Source: Acidovorax sp. HDW3
GTDB taxonomy: Bacteria > Pseudomonadota > Gammaproteobacteria > Burkholderiales > Burkholderiaceae_C
NCBI RefSeq assembly: GCF_011303755.1
Contig: NZ_CP049885.1
Coordinates: 2,338,001-2,402,000, forward strand
DNA length: 64,000 bases
Reading direction: 5' to 3'
A model generated the notes under the pieces. That model saw only the letters and a list, made by a program, of their open reading frames with translations. It searched no databases and was not told where the DNA came from. Positions 1 through 6,635 of the stretch are shown here, piece by piece; the stretch's first letter is position 1; every line of letters starts with the position of its first letter. Both the position numbers and the translations under genes were made by a program.

Positions 1-720
1 GTGGGCGAAGTCGCCTCCACCCTGGCGCACGAGCTCAACCAGCCGCTGGGCGCACTCGCCAGCTTTGCCAACGGCCTGCTCAACCGCCTGCACAGCGACA
101 GCATCGGCCTGGCTGAAATGGAACCCGTGGTGCAGCGCATGGCGCAGCTGGCCAACCGCGCCGGCGGCGTGATCCAGCGCGTGAACGCCTTTGCCCGCCG
201 GCGCGAGCTGCAGCTGAGCCAGCTCAACTTCAGCGCCCTGCTGCGCCGCGTGGGCGCCAGCGTGCAAGAGCAGCAAGAGAGCCAACCGCAACCCGTGGCG
301 CTGCAACTGCAGCTGCCAGCGCAGGACCTGTGGGTGCAGGGCGACGCGCTGCTGCTCGAACAGCTGGTGCACAACCTGTGCAGCAATGCCCTGGCCTGGG
401 CACCACGCGGATCGGCGCTGCCCGCACGGGTCGAGTTGCGCCTGCAAAGCCACCCATGCAGCGCCCCCGAATGCACGCCCGCATCCTGCCTGAGCCTGGC
501 CGTGGCCGACAGCGGCCCTGGCGTGGCCACCGAAGCGAGCGAGCGCCTGTTCGACGCTTTCTACACCACCCAGGCCGGTGGCATGGGCATGGGGCTGGCC
601 ATTTGCCGCTCGATCACGGAAGCGCACCATGGCCGCATCCTCGTCACCCGCGACGCCGAGCTCGGCGGCGCACTGTTCACGGTTGAACTCCCACTGGCGC
701 CCACGCCTCCCGCACCATGA
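1..720 (+). CDS. Sensor histidine kinase, C-terminal part (5' end outside window)
   Basis: This is the transmitter half of a two-component sensor kinase. It autophosphorylates on a histidine and passes the phosphate to the response regulator encoded next. The visible 239 residues start inside the protein: the H-box AHELNQPLG (His about residue 11 of this fragment) is followed by a dimerisation helix, the N-box HNLCSNAL near residue 125, the G1 box DSGPGV near 170 and the G2 box GMGMGLAICR near 195. The HELNQPL form is typical of FixL/DctB-like kinases. The GTG at position 1 is probably internal, because no complete kinase starts at its H-box. The stop overlaps the next ATG (ATGA), so the pair is translationally coupled. 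The sensor domain lies upstream, so the stimulus cannot be told. Confidence 0.9.
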   Translation: MGEVASTLAHELNQPLGALASFANGLLNRLHSDSIGLAEMEPVVQRMAQLANRAGGVIQRVNAFARRRELQLSQLNFSALLRRVGASVQEQQESQPQPVALQLQLPAQDLWVQGDALLLEQLVHNLCSNALAWAPRGSALPARVELRLQSHPCSAPECTPASCLSLAVADSGPGVATEASERLFDAFYTTQAGGMGMGLAICRSITEAHHGRILVTRDAELGGALFTVELPLAPTPPAP

Positions 721-1364
721 GCCTGCCACCGCCCCCCGCCATCGACATCCATATCGTGGACGACGACGCCGACGTGCGCGACGGCCTGGCCTGGCTGTTT
801 GACTCGCGCGGCTGGCCAGTGCGCACCTGGGACAGCGGCGCCGCACTTCTGGCCACCGTGCAAACCCTGCCCCAGCCCTGGAGCCCCGCCGTGCTGCTGC
901 TCGACATTCGCATGGAACCCCTCTCGGGTCTGGTCACGTTCGAGCGCCTCAAAGCCCTGGGCTGCCCCTGGGCCGTGCTGTTTCTCACCGGCCATGGCGA
1001 CGTTGGCACCGCCGTTGAAGCCGTCAAAAACGGCGCCTGGGATTTTCTGGAAAAGCCCTTTCAAAACAACCTGCTGGTCGATCGCGTCGAACAGGCCATG
1101 CAGGCGCTGCAACAGCAAAGCGCCAGCGAGCGCCAGCGCCAGCGCCTGCGCCAAGCGCTCGCCAGCCTCAGCCCGCGCGAGCGCGAAGTGCTGAACGAAC
1201 TCATCCAGGGCCACTACAACAAAACCATTGCCGAGCACCTGGGCATCACGGCGCGCACGGTGGAGTTTCACCGCGCCAACATCTTCGAGAAGATGGGCGT
1301 CGAATCGGCCATCGAGCTGGCGCACCAGCTCGGGCGGCTGACGCCGATAGAGAAAGATATTTAG
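717..1364 (+). CDS. FixJ/NarL-type response regulator (REC + LuxR HTH)
   Basis: This 215-residue DNA-binding response regulator is the partner of the preceding kinase. The receiver domain covers about residues 8-125, with acidic pocket DDD (15-17), phospho-acceptor Asp63 in LLDIRM, Thr91 in LTGHGD and Lys113 in EKPF. A LuxR-type helix-turn-helix follows at about 150-208 (LSPREREVL, then NKTIAEHLGITARTVEFHRANIFEKMG). The GHGD and AVKNGAWDFLEKPF signatures place it in the FixJ/TtrR group. It overlaps the kinase by 4 nt. Its stop codon TAG at 1362 is the first triplet of an interspersed repeat, so the present C-terminus was set by that repeat. The target genes are unknown. Confidence 0.92.
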   Translation: MSLPPPPAIDIHIVDDDADVRDGLAWLFDSRGWPVRTWDSGAALLATVQTLPQPWSPAVLLLDIRMEPLSGLVTFERLKALGCPWAVLFLTGHGDVGTAVEAVKNGAWDFLEKPFQNNLLVDRVEQAMQALQQQSASERQRQRLRQALASLSPREREVLNELIQGHYNKTIAEHLGITARTVEFHRANIFEKMGVESAIELAHQLGRLTPIEKDI

Positions 1365-1405
1365 CTATTTATTTGATAGCTGCTTGCGCTCTCCCATCAA
1401 GAGCC
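1362..1405 (-). repeat. Comamonad-type interspersed repeat, copy 1 (reverse)
   Basis: Read on the minus strand, this copy has the family layout GGCTCTT, a short loop, GCGCAAGCAGCTATCAAATAAATAGCTA. It begins exactly at the TAG stop of the response-regulator gene, so the repeat provides that stop. Confidence 0.75.
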
Positions 1406-1415
1406 AACCCGGCTT

Positions 1416-1445
1416 TTTCCATATCACCAACATCAACTCTACAAT
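1416..1445 (+). promoter_or_regulatory. Candidate sigma70 promoter of the ribB leader
   Basis: A TACAAT -10 hexamer (1440-1445) lies 18 nt after a weak TTTCCA -35 (1416-1421). A transcript starting near 1452 would carry the whole FMN riboswitch. The -35 is poor, so confidence rests mainly on the -10 and its position. Confidence 0.45.
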
Positions 1446-1472
1446 CGTGCCGCCGGCCCTCATGCCGGCATC

Positions 1473-1652
1473 GCGTCTTCAGGGCGGGGCGAAATTCCCC
1501 ACCGGCGGTAGGCGGGGCAGCACCACCTTGGTGCTGGTTCCCCGCGAGCCCGCGAGCGCCCGGAGCCAGGCATCGTCCGAGCCCCGGGGTCAGCAGATCT
1601 GGCCACACACCAGAGCCGACGGTCACAGTCCGGATGAAAGAAGATGCGCAAG
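1473..1652 (+). promoter_or_regulatory. FMN riboswitch (RFN element) upstream of ribB
   Basis: This is the conserved FMN aptamer. Blocks of the RFN consensus appear in order: TTCAGGGCGGGG with AATTCCCCACCGGCGGTA (1478-1511), AGCCCGCGAG (1549-1558), GGTCAGCAGATCTGG (about 1588-1602), CCAGAGCCGACGGTCACAGT (1610-1629) and CCGGATGAAAGAAG (1630-1643). The terminal helix is closed by CTTC and GAAG. It lies about 90 nt upstream of ribB on the same strand. In this family, FMN binding lowers expression of riboflavin genes. Confidence 0.95.
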
Positions 1653-1659
1653 CCCCAGC

Positions 1660-1686
1660 GGCCCCCGGCCACACCGGCCTGGGGCC
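1660..1686 (+). promoter_or_regulatory. Expression-platform hairpin between FMN riboswitch and ribB
   Basis: GGCCCC (1660-1665) pairs with GGGGCC (1681-1686), and GGCC (1667-1670) pairs with GGCC (1676-1679), around the loop ACACC. No U-run follows, so it is not an ordinary intrinsic terminator. It may act on translation or through Rho. Confidence 0.55.
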
Positions 1687-1742
1687 GTCGTGGCTGCGCG
1701 CCCCGAAAGCGTCTTCTCAACCTACCATCGAGGAGCGTTTGA

Positions 1743-2381
1743 ATGTCTCAAACCCACACCACCACCGAAGCCACCAGCGCGCATCAGCGCGTCGCTGCCG
1801 CGCTCGACGCCGTGCGTCAGGGCATCCCCGTCGTCCTGCAGGACGCGAACGACCGCGAGGACGAAGCCGACCTGATCGTCGCTGCCGAGCGCCTGACGGA
1901 GCAGACCATGGCCCAGCTGATCCGCGACGGCAGCGGCATCGTCTGCCTGTGCATGACCGACGAAGCCCTGCGCCAGCTGGAGCTGCCGCCCATGGTGGAG
2001 CACAACGAAAGCGCCCACGGCACGGCCTTCACCGTGTCGATCGAGGCACGCCACGGCGTCAGCACCGGCGTGAGCGCGCGCGACCGGTTGACCACCGTGC
2101 AGGCCGCCATTGCCCCCGGCGCCCGGCCCGCCGACCTGGTGCGCCCCGGCCATGTCTTTCCGCTGCGCGCCCACCCCGGCGGCGTGCGCGCACGCGCGGG
2201 TCACACCGAGGGCACGGTGTGCCTCTCGCGCCTGGCCGGGCTGCGCCCTGCAGGCGTGCTGTGCGAGCTGATGAACCCGGACGGCAGCATGATGCGCGGC
2301 GTCCAGGTTCACGCCTACGCGGCGGCGCACCGCCTGCCGCTGCTGACCATTGCCGACCTGGTGGCCTGCAGCGACGCATAA
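1743..2381 (+). CDS. ribB: 3,4-dihydroxy-2-butanone 4-phosphate synthase
   Basis: RibB converts ribulose 5-phosphate to 3,4-dihydroxy-2-butanone 4-phosphate plus formate, supplying the four-carbon unit of riboflavin. The 212-residue protein matches the length of monofunctional RibB (about 217) and has no GTP cyclohydrolase II domain. Signatures are the metal- and substrate-binding DREDEADLI near residue 37, [21 protein letters not shown] near 95-113, RPGHVFPL near 136, the [14 protein letters not shown] region near 155 and [10 protein letters not shown] near 175. The start follows GAGGAG with good spacing. Its position directly behind an FMN riboswitch independently supports the call and implies FMN feedback. 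Confidence 0.96.
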   Translation: MSQTHTTTEATSAHQRVAAALDAVRQGIPVVLQDANDREDEADLIVAAERLTEQTMAQLIRDGSGIVCLCMTDEALRQLELPPMVEHNESAHGTAFTVSIEARHGVSTGVSARDRLTTVQAAIAPGARPADLVRPGHVFPLRAHPGGVRARAGHTEGTVCLSRLAGLRPAGVLCELMNPDGSMMRGVQVHAYAAAHRLPLLTIADLVACSDA

Positions 2382-2685
2382 ACCACCAATCGCCCCGGCC
2401 CCCGGGGCGAGGAAGGCCGGGTCTGCACCCAGACGCCGCTGCCCCCCGGGGCCGGGCTACCTGTGGATGGCGACAAAATCCCGGGCCATACGCACCCTGC
2501 GGCATCACTACCTGCAGGAGCACCGGCGAGCGACTCGTCAAGCAGGCTCGGCCTGCCACCCGAGAACGTGTTCGTGAATCTGGCCGTTGGGCCACAGGCA
2601 AGCGCAGTACGCCGAGGAATTTGGATAAAAGGCAGCCAACCCTTGCCCAGAAAGCGCCAGCAGCTACTGAAAAAAGAGCAAATTA
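2382..2685. other. Intergenic region, convergent ends of ribB and the AraC gene
   Basis: No convincing gene is seen in these 304 nt. A perfect GC-rich palindrome (CGCCCC at 2391-2396 with GGGGCG at 2404-2409) follows the ribB stop and may terminate transcription, though no U-run follows. A degenerate interspersed-repeat copy lies near 2632-2678, just beyond the stop of the minus-strand gene. Confidence 0.5.
2632..2678 (+). repeat. Interspersed repeat, copy 2 (degenerate)
   Basis: The segment has CCCTTGCCCAG, AAGCGCCAGCAGCTA, then CTGAAAAAAG, matching the family except for loss of the ATCA core. It ends 8 nt beyond the stop of the AraC-type gene, again at a gene end. Confidence 0.55.
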
Positions 2686-3723
2686 TCAAGACCCCACATC
2701 CTGGCGCGCACGCCACTGCGCCGGCGTGCAGCCCGTCCAGCGCTTGAAGGCACGCCAAAACACCGCAGGTTCGGCGTAGCCCAGCGCCTGGCCAATGTCG
2801 GCCAGCGCACGCTCGGGCTGGGCCACGGCCTGCAGGGCGGCGTCGCGGCGCGCGGCATCGAGCTGCTGCGAAAAACTCGTCGCCTGCGCCTGCAGCTGGC
2901 GCGCGAGCGTACGCTCGCCCAGCCCCAGCATCTGCGCCGCCTGCGCCCTGGTCGGCACGGCACCACCTTCGTGCAACTGCTGCTGCAGCCAGCGCTGCAG
3001 CGCCTGCACCAGCACCTTTTCGAGCGCCTGCGGCGGCGCCAGCGCATCAAGACGCGCACTGGCGAGCCGGTGGTGGGCCGCAGCGAGCTGCGCATCCGCC
3101 TGCGGCAGCGGCGCATCGAGCACAGCGTTGTCCCACAGCAGGCCGCTGAACGCCTGCTCAAACTGCACCGGGCAAGCAAACACCGCCCGGTAACCCGCTA
3201 ACGGCCCAATCTGCAGCTGGTTGAACTGCACCGCCAGCGGCACCAGTGCCGGGCCGGGCCCCGTGATCCAGCGCGCAAAAACTACCACCGCCGCCAGCAC
3301 CGCCTCGATCTGGTGCGGACTGAACGCCAACGAGCCCTGGCGCGGGTGGTAAATCACCCAGCAAGCCCCCTCGCCCGCAATCGTCTGAAAGCGCCCGCCG
3401 TCCGAAATCAAACTCTGGTACTGCTGCACCAGCGCCAGCGCCGCGCGCAGCGTGGGCGCGGACTGCAGCAGATAGCTCACCACATTAAAGCTCGCCGGCC
3501 CCACCGATGCCCCGGCCTTGAGGCCAAACCCCGCATCCCCCGTGGCCTGCACCGCCGCACGCCACAACCGGGCGATGTGGTCGATGGGCCAGCGCTCGCT
3601 CTGCAGCTCCTGCGGCGCAATCCCCGCCAGCGCCAGCACCTGCGCGCGCGGCGCGCCCTGCTGGGCGGCCGCGTCGAGCACGGTGTTGACCCAGCTCATG
3701 GAAACGGTCGCTTGCAGTGCCAT
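2686..3723 (-). CDS. AraC-family transcriptional regulator (OruR-like)
   Basis: This 345-residue regulator has an N-terminal ligand-binding region of the Arabinose_bd/OruR type (about 10-195, with FGLKAGASVGPASFNVVSYLL) and a C-terminal AraC HTH (about 245-340). The HTH shows AQAAQMLGLGERTLARQLQAQ for the first helix-turn-helix and ALADIGQALGYAEPAVFWRAFKRWTGCTPAQWR for the second. Family members usually activate nearby catabolic genes when bound to an effector. The start is placed at ATG 3723; the frame stays open upstream to 3900, but that extension resembles no family member. No strong Shine-Dalgarno sequence was seen. A 22-bp-spaced direct repeat ahead of the gene cluster at 4561 is its most likely target, by inference. 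Confidence 0.85.
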   Translation of the reverse strand: MALQATVSMSWVNTVLDAAAQQGAPRAQVLALAGIAPQELQSERWPIDHIARLWRAAVQATGDAGFGLKAGASVGPASFNVVSYLLQSAPTLRAALALVQQYQSLISDGGRFQTIAGEGACWVIYHPRQGSLAFSPHQIEAVLAAVVVFARWITGPGPALVPLAVQFNQLQIGPLAGYRAVFACPVQFEQAFSGLLWDNAVLDAPLPQADAQLAAAHHRLASARLDALAPPQALEKVLVQALQRWLQQQLHEGGAVPTRAQAAQMLGLGERTLARQLQAQATSFSQQLDAARRDAALQAVAQPERALADIGQALGYAEPAVFWRAFKRWTGCTPAQWRARQDVGS

Positions 3724-3820
3724 GGCGACAAAACTCAAGCCTTGAAGCAGGCTTGCACGCTGTTGAGGACACCACCGCCATCGACAGGATCGAATTGGTA
3801 TTTTTTGGGCGGAAAAGCCG

Positions 3821-4246
3821 TCATGCCTTGTCCCCATAAGGCGATACGGGTTCGCGCACCTGCGAACCCGCTGCATCCGGCAAAGGCCGGATGCGCTCAA
3901 TCACCCCGTCGCGACTGACAATCAGCTCAGTCCCCGTTTGTGCCGCCAGCTCACGTGCGCGCTGCGCCGCGCGCAGCAATGCCTGCCATGAACCGCGCAG
4001 ATCGGCAGTGCGCGCTTGGTGGATAGGCTTTTGGGTGTTCATTGCTCGCTCCAGCTCCTGCAACATCAAGCGCCCCGCCTGCAGGGCGGCAGCCTCCACG
4101 TCGAAGGGCGACAAACCCGCCGCAATCAAGTCGGCGTTGACAAACACCGGGCAAGCCGCCTCATGGGGCAAAAACTCGCGCGCAAACGTCGTTTTGCCTG
4201 CGCCGTTGGGCCCGGCGATGACGATGACTTTCAAGTCCTGCGCCAC
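3821..4246 (-). pseudogene. Zeta-toxin-like P-loop kinase remnant fused to a small TA-associated protein
   Basis: The 141-residue product starts like a zeta-toxin kinase: [21 protein letters not shown] is a Walker A motif, followed by [29 protein letters not shown]. It then lacks the rest of the fold (sensor, LID and C-terminal half; the family is usually about 190 residues). After residue 68 it continues as MNTQKPIHQ...[19 protein letters not shown], which resembles the separate small protein often encoded beside such kinases. Kinase activity is therefore unlikely. The GTG start at 4246 has a strong GGAGG 6 nt upstream. An internal ATG at 4042 has its own GGAG, so the C-terminal 73 residues could also be made alone. 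The reading is an in-frame deletion or fusion. Confidence 0.6.
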
Positions 4247-4247
4247 C

Positions 4248-4361
4248 TCACACCTCCAGCGCGTAAGGCGTCTGCTTGAAGGTGATGCCCTCGCGTGCAA
4301 CGCGTGTGCCCAGGCGGTTGGCAGCGGCGTAGATCCAGTTCAGTGTTGGCATTGCGCCCAT
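4248..4361 (-). CDS. Small ORF (37 aa) coupled to the zeta-like remnant
   Basis: This short reading frame ends one base before the GTG of the zeta-like gene, and its last codons contain that gene's Shine-Dalgarno GGAGG. The product, containing [17 protein letters not shown] and ending QTPYALEV, is not recognised. An upstream AAGGA may serve ATG 4361; ATG 4352 is an alternative. Its overlap with the next gene's ribosome site suggests translational coupling as in toxin-antitoxin pairs. It may equally be the tail of a decayed larger gene, since an in-frame stop lies only about 12 codons upstream of the start. Confidence 0.35.
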   Translation of the reverse strand: MGAMPTLNWIYAAANRLGTRVAREGITFKQTPYALEV

Positions 4362-4479
4362 CCATCCTTGCTTGGTGCGATGGCTCAGTCTCTCAGGCCA
4401 CCGTCACGTTGTTCTTTCGCTTGAGTTTCAAGAGTCTAACGTCGGCATCTTGCTGTACTGCAGACGGGGAAATAGCTCA

Positions 4480-4537
4480 TAAAGTCAATTATGTTGTCTC
4501 CTAAAGTCAATCACCAAACGCCCTCCCCCGCTATCTT
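4480..4537 (+). promoter_or_regulatory. Direct-repeat operator and promoter ahead of the catabolic cluster
   Basis: The 10-mer TAAAGTCAAT occurs perfectly at 4480-4489 and 4502-4511, 22 bp apart on the same face of the helix. A TATCTT -10 lies at 4532-4537, so the second copy overlaps the expected -35 position (about 4509-4514). This is the class II layout of AraC/XylS activators: two direct half-sites about 21-22 bp apart, the proximal one touching -35. An AraC-family gene lies 0.8 kb upstream. Confidence 0.6.
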
Positions 4538-4560
4538 TACCCCCCAGGAGACAACCGGAC

Positions 4561-6168
4561 ATGGCAGACATGAAAGCAGACACCCTGGTCATTGGCGGCG
4601 GGCTGGCGGGCATCGTTACCGCGCTGGAACTGCTGCGCGCGGGCAAAAGCGTCACGCTCATCGACCGCGACACACCCGAGCGTTTTGGCGGCCTGGCGCT
4701 GTGGGCCTTTGGCGGCATGGCGCTGGTGGGCACGCCCTTGCAGGCGAAGATGAAGATTGCCGACTCGCCCGAGCGCGCGCTGGCCGACTGGCAGCGTTTT
4801 GGCGAGCTCGACCCTGCCGACACCTGGCCCCAGCAATGGGCGCGCTATTACGTGGAACAGTCGCGCCCCCAGGTCTATGACTGGTTGCTCAAAGAAGGCA
4901 TCAAGTTCATGCCCGCCGTGAATCTGGTCGAGCGCGGCATGAATGGCGACGGCAACAGCGTGGCGCGTTACCACATCGTCTGGGGCACGTCGCGCTTCAT
5001 GACGCTGCGACTCATCGAGCAGATGCGCGCTGCTGGCCAGGGCGGGCGGCTCACGGTGCTGCACGGCCACCGCGTGACAAAGCTGGAACAGTCGGGCGGC
5101 CAGCTGTCGGGCGCGGTGGCGGTCGATGAGGCCACGGGGCGCGAGGTGCTTCTCACCGCCCCCACCGTGGTGTTGGCCATGGGCGGCATCAACGGCGGCC
5201 ACGAGCAAACGCGGCGCAACTGGCCTGCGGGCCGCCCTTTGCCCAAGACCATGCTCAACGGCGCCCACCCTTTTGCCGATGGGCGTATGCACCACTGGGC
5301 GGCGGATTACCTGGGCGCGCAAATCACCCACGCGGGCGAGATGTGGAACTACGCTGCTGGCATTCCGCACCCGTATCCGCATTTTCCGGGCCATGGCCTG
5401 TCGCTCATTCCGTGCAAGTCGGCCCTGTGGCTGAATCACCGGGGCGAGCGCATGGGGCCGGAGCCGCTGGTGACGGGTTTTGACACCCACTGGCTGTGCC
5501 AGCAGGTGGCGGCGCAGGAAAAGCCCTGGACCTGGCAGCTTTTGAACCGGCGCATTGCGCTCAAGGAGTTTGCCGTCTCGGGCGCCGAGCACAACCCGCG
5601 CATCCGCGACCGGCAGTTTCTGCGCTTTGTCAAAGATACCCTGCTGGGCAACCACCGCCTGGTCGATCAAATGGCGGCGCAAAGCCCGCATTTCATCGTC
5701 GCAGGCACCCTGGCCGAGCTGGCGCAGAAGATGAATGCGCTCACGGCCTCGCACGACATCCGCGCCGAGCAATTGCAGGCCACGGTGGGCGCCTGGGACG
5801 CGCTCTTTGCCCCCGGCGGCCAGCCCGAGGGCGACATTCAGGTGCGCCGCATTCTGGAGGCGCGCAAGTGGCGCCCCGACAGCCTGCGCACCTGCAAGCC
5901 CGCGCCGCTGCAAAAGGCGGGCGCGGGGCCGTTCATCGCCATCCACACCCAGCTCATCACGCGCAAAAGCCTGGGCGGGCTGCAGACCGATTTGCAAAGC
6001 CGCGTGCTGGGTGGCGCAGGCAGTGCCATCCCCGGCCTGTACTGCGTGGGCGAGGCGGCGGGCTTTGGCGGCGGCGGGGCCTCGGGCAAGCGCTCGCTGG
6101 AAGGCACGTTTTTGCCCGGCTGCATCCTCACGGCGCGGGCGGCGGCGCGGCATATCGTCACCGGGTAA
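4561..6168 (+). CDS. FAD-binding dehydrogenase (3-ketosteroid-dehydrogenase-like family)
   Basis: This 535-residue flavoprotein belongs to the FAD_binding_2 superfamily of succinate/fumarate and 3-ketosteroid dehydrogenases. The N-terminal dinucleotide fold is TLVIGGGLAGIVTALELLRAGKSVTLID (about 9-36). The C-terminal FAD signature is YCVGEAAGFGGGGASGKRSLEGTFLPG (about 497-523). The middle HxH-like substrate cap cannot be assigned. No signal peptide or membrane segment is visible, so it is probably cytoplasmic. It starts at ATG 4561 behind AGGAGA and is the first gene after the putative AraC-type promoter. Members introduce or reduce C=C bonds next to carbonyls; the actual substrate is unknown. 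Confidence 0.85.
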   Translation: MADMKADTLVIGGGLAGIVTALELLRAGKSVTLIDRDTPERFGGLALWAFGGMALVGTPLQAKMKIADSPERALADWQRFGELDPADTWPQQWARYYVEQSRPQVYDWLLKEGIKFMPAVNLVERGMNGDGNSVARYHIVWGTSRFMTLRLIEQMRAAGQGGRLTVLHGHRVTKLEQSGGQLSGAVAVDEATGREVLLTAPTVVLAMGGINGGHEQTRRNWPAGRPLPKTMLNGAHPFADGRMHHWAADYLGAQITHAGEMWNYAAGIPHPYPHFPGHGLSLIPCKSALWLNHRGERMGPEPLVTGFDTHWLCQQVAAQEKPWTWQLLNRRIALKEFAVSGAEHNPRIRDRQFLRFVKDTLLGNHRLVDQMAAQSPHFIVAGTLAELAQKMNALTASHDIRAEQLQATVGAWDALFAPGGQPEGDIQVRRILEARKWRPDSLRTCKPAPLQKAGAGPFIAIHTQLITRKSLGGLQTDLQSRVLGGAGSAIPGLYCVGEAAGFGGGGASGKRSLEGTFLPGCILTARAAARHIVTG

Positions 6169-6204
6169 GCCATGGCATACCTCATGGCTGCGGCGCCCCC
6201 TCTC

Positions 6205-6545
6205 CCCGGCCCTCTCCCGCAAGGGGCTTGTGTATGCACACATCTTTTGACGGCTCCCATCCGCCTGGTCAAAGGGCGGTTTTTGCTCCCCTCCCCCCTC
6301 GCGGGGGAGGGGCCAGGGGAGAGGGGGCGCTGGCAGCACCTTGCCTATTCACCCCTCTCCCCAACCCTCTCCCGCAAGGGGAGAGGGAGTGCAAACCAGC
6401 GCCAAACAAGCGTTGTGCGCTATCAAAAAAAGATGTGTGCATACATAAGCCCACAAGGGGAGAGGGAGCCACCCCGGGCACAGCCCACAGCGGCTGCTGC
6501 TCCCCTCCCCCCTCGCGGGGGAGGGGCGGGGGGAGAGGGGGCCAT
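6205..6545. repeat. Nested palindromic repeat block, MITE-like
   Basis: The intergenic region is filled with palindromes of the CCCTCTCCC...GGGGAGAGGG type. Outer arms are inverted: TTGTGTATGCACACATCTTTT (about 6229-6248) and AAAAGATGTGTGCATACATAAG (about 6425-6447), each backed by a CTCTCCC or GAGAGGG stretch. Two near-identical units with core CTCGCGGGGGAGGGG (about 6285-6332 and 6498-6543) are in direct orientation. A third unit CCCTCTCCCGCAAGGGGAGAGGG lies at about 6365-6387. No ORF is convincing inside. Transcripts would form very stable hairpins between the first two genes of the cluster, which may limit read-through or protect mRNA ends. Confidence 0.7.
6397..6431 (+). repeat. Interspersed repeat, copy 3 (degenerate, inside palindrome block)
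   Basis: CAGCGCCAAACAAGCG followed by GCGCTATCAAAAAAAG resembles the family core and lies between the inverted arms of the palindrome block. Confidence 0.4.
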
Positions 6546-6582
6546 GCCAGCCCGCACCAGAACAGGATATTTCAATAAAAAC

Positions 6583-6626
6583 AGGCTCTAGCGCCCACCA
6601 ATCAAGCGCAAGTAGCTACAAAATCA
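6583..6626 (+). repeat. Interspersed repeat, copy 4
   Basis: GGCTCTAGCGCC, a loop, then CAAGCGCAAGTAGCTACAAAATC. The copy runs straight into AGGAGC, the Shine-Dalgarno sequence of the GMC oxidoreductase gene starting at 6636. Confidence 0.75.
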
Positions 6627-6635
6627 GGAGCAATA

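Noticed and set aside
4537-6339. 600-codon minus-strand frame opposite the FAD dehydrogenase
   Set aside because: Shadow frame; the plus strand has FAD-binding motifs at both ends and the minus product is compositionally odd.
6205-6545. CRISPR array
   Set aside because: The repeats are palindromic and irregularly spaced, with no uniform spacers and no cas genes nearby.
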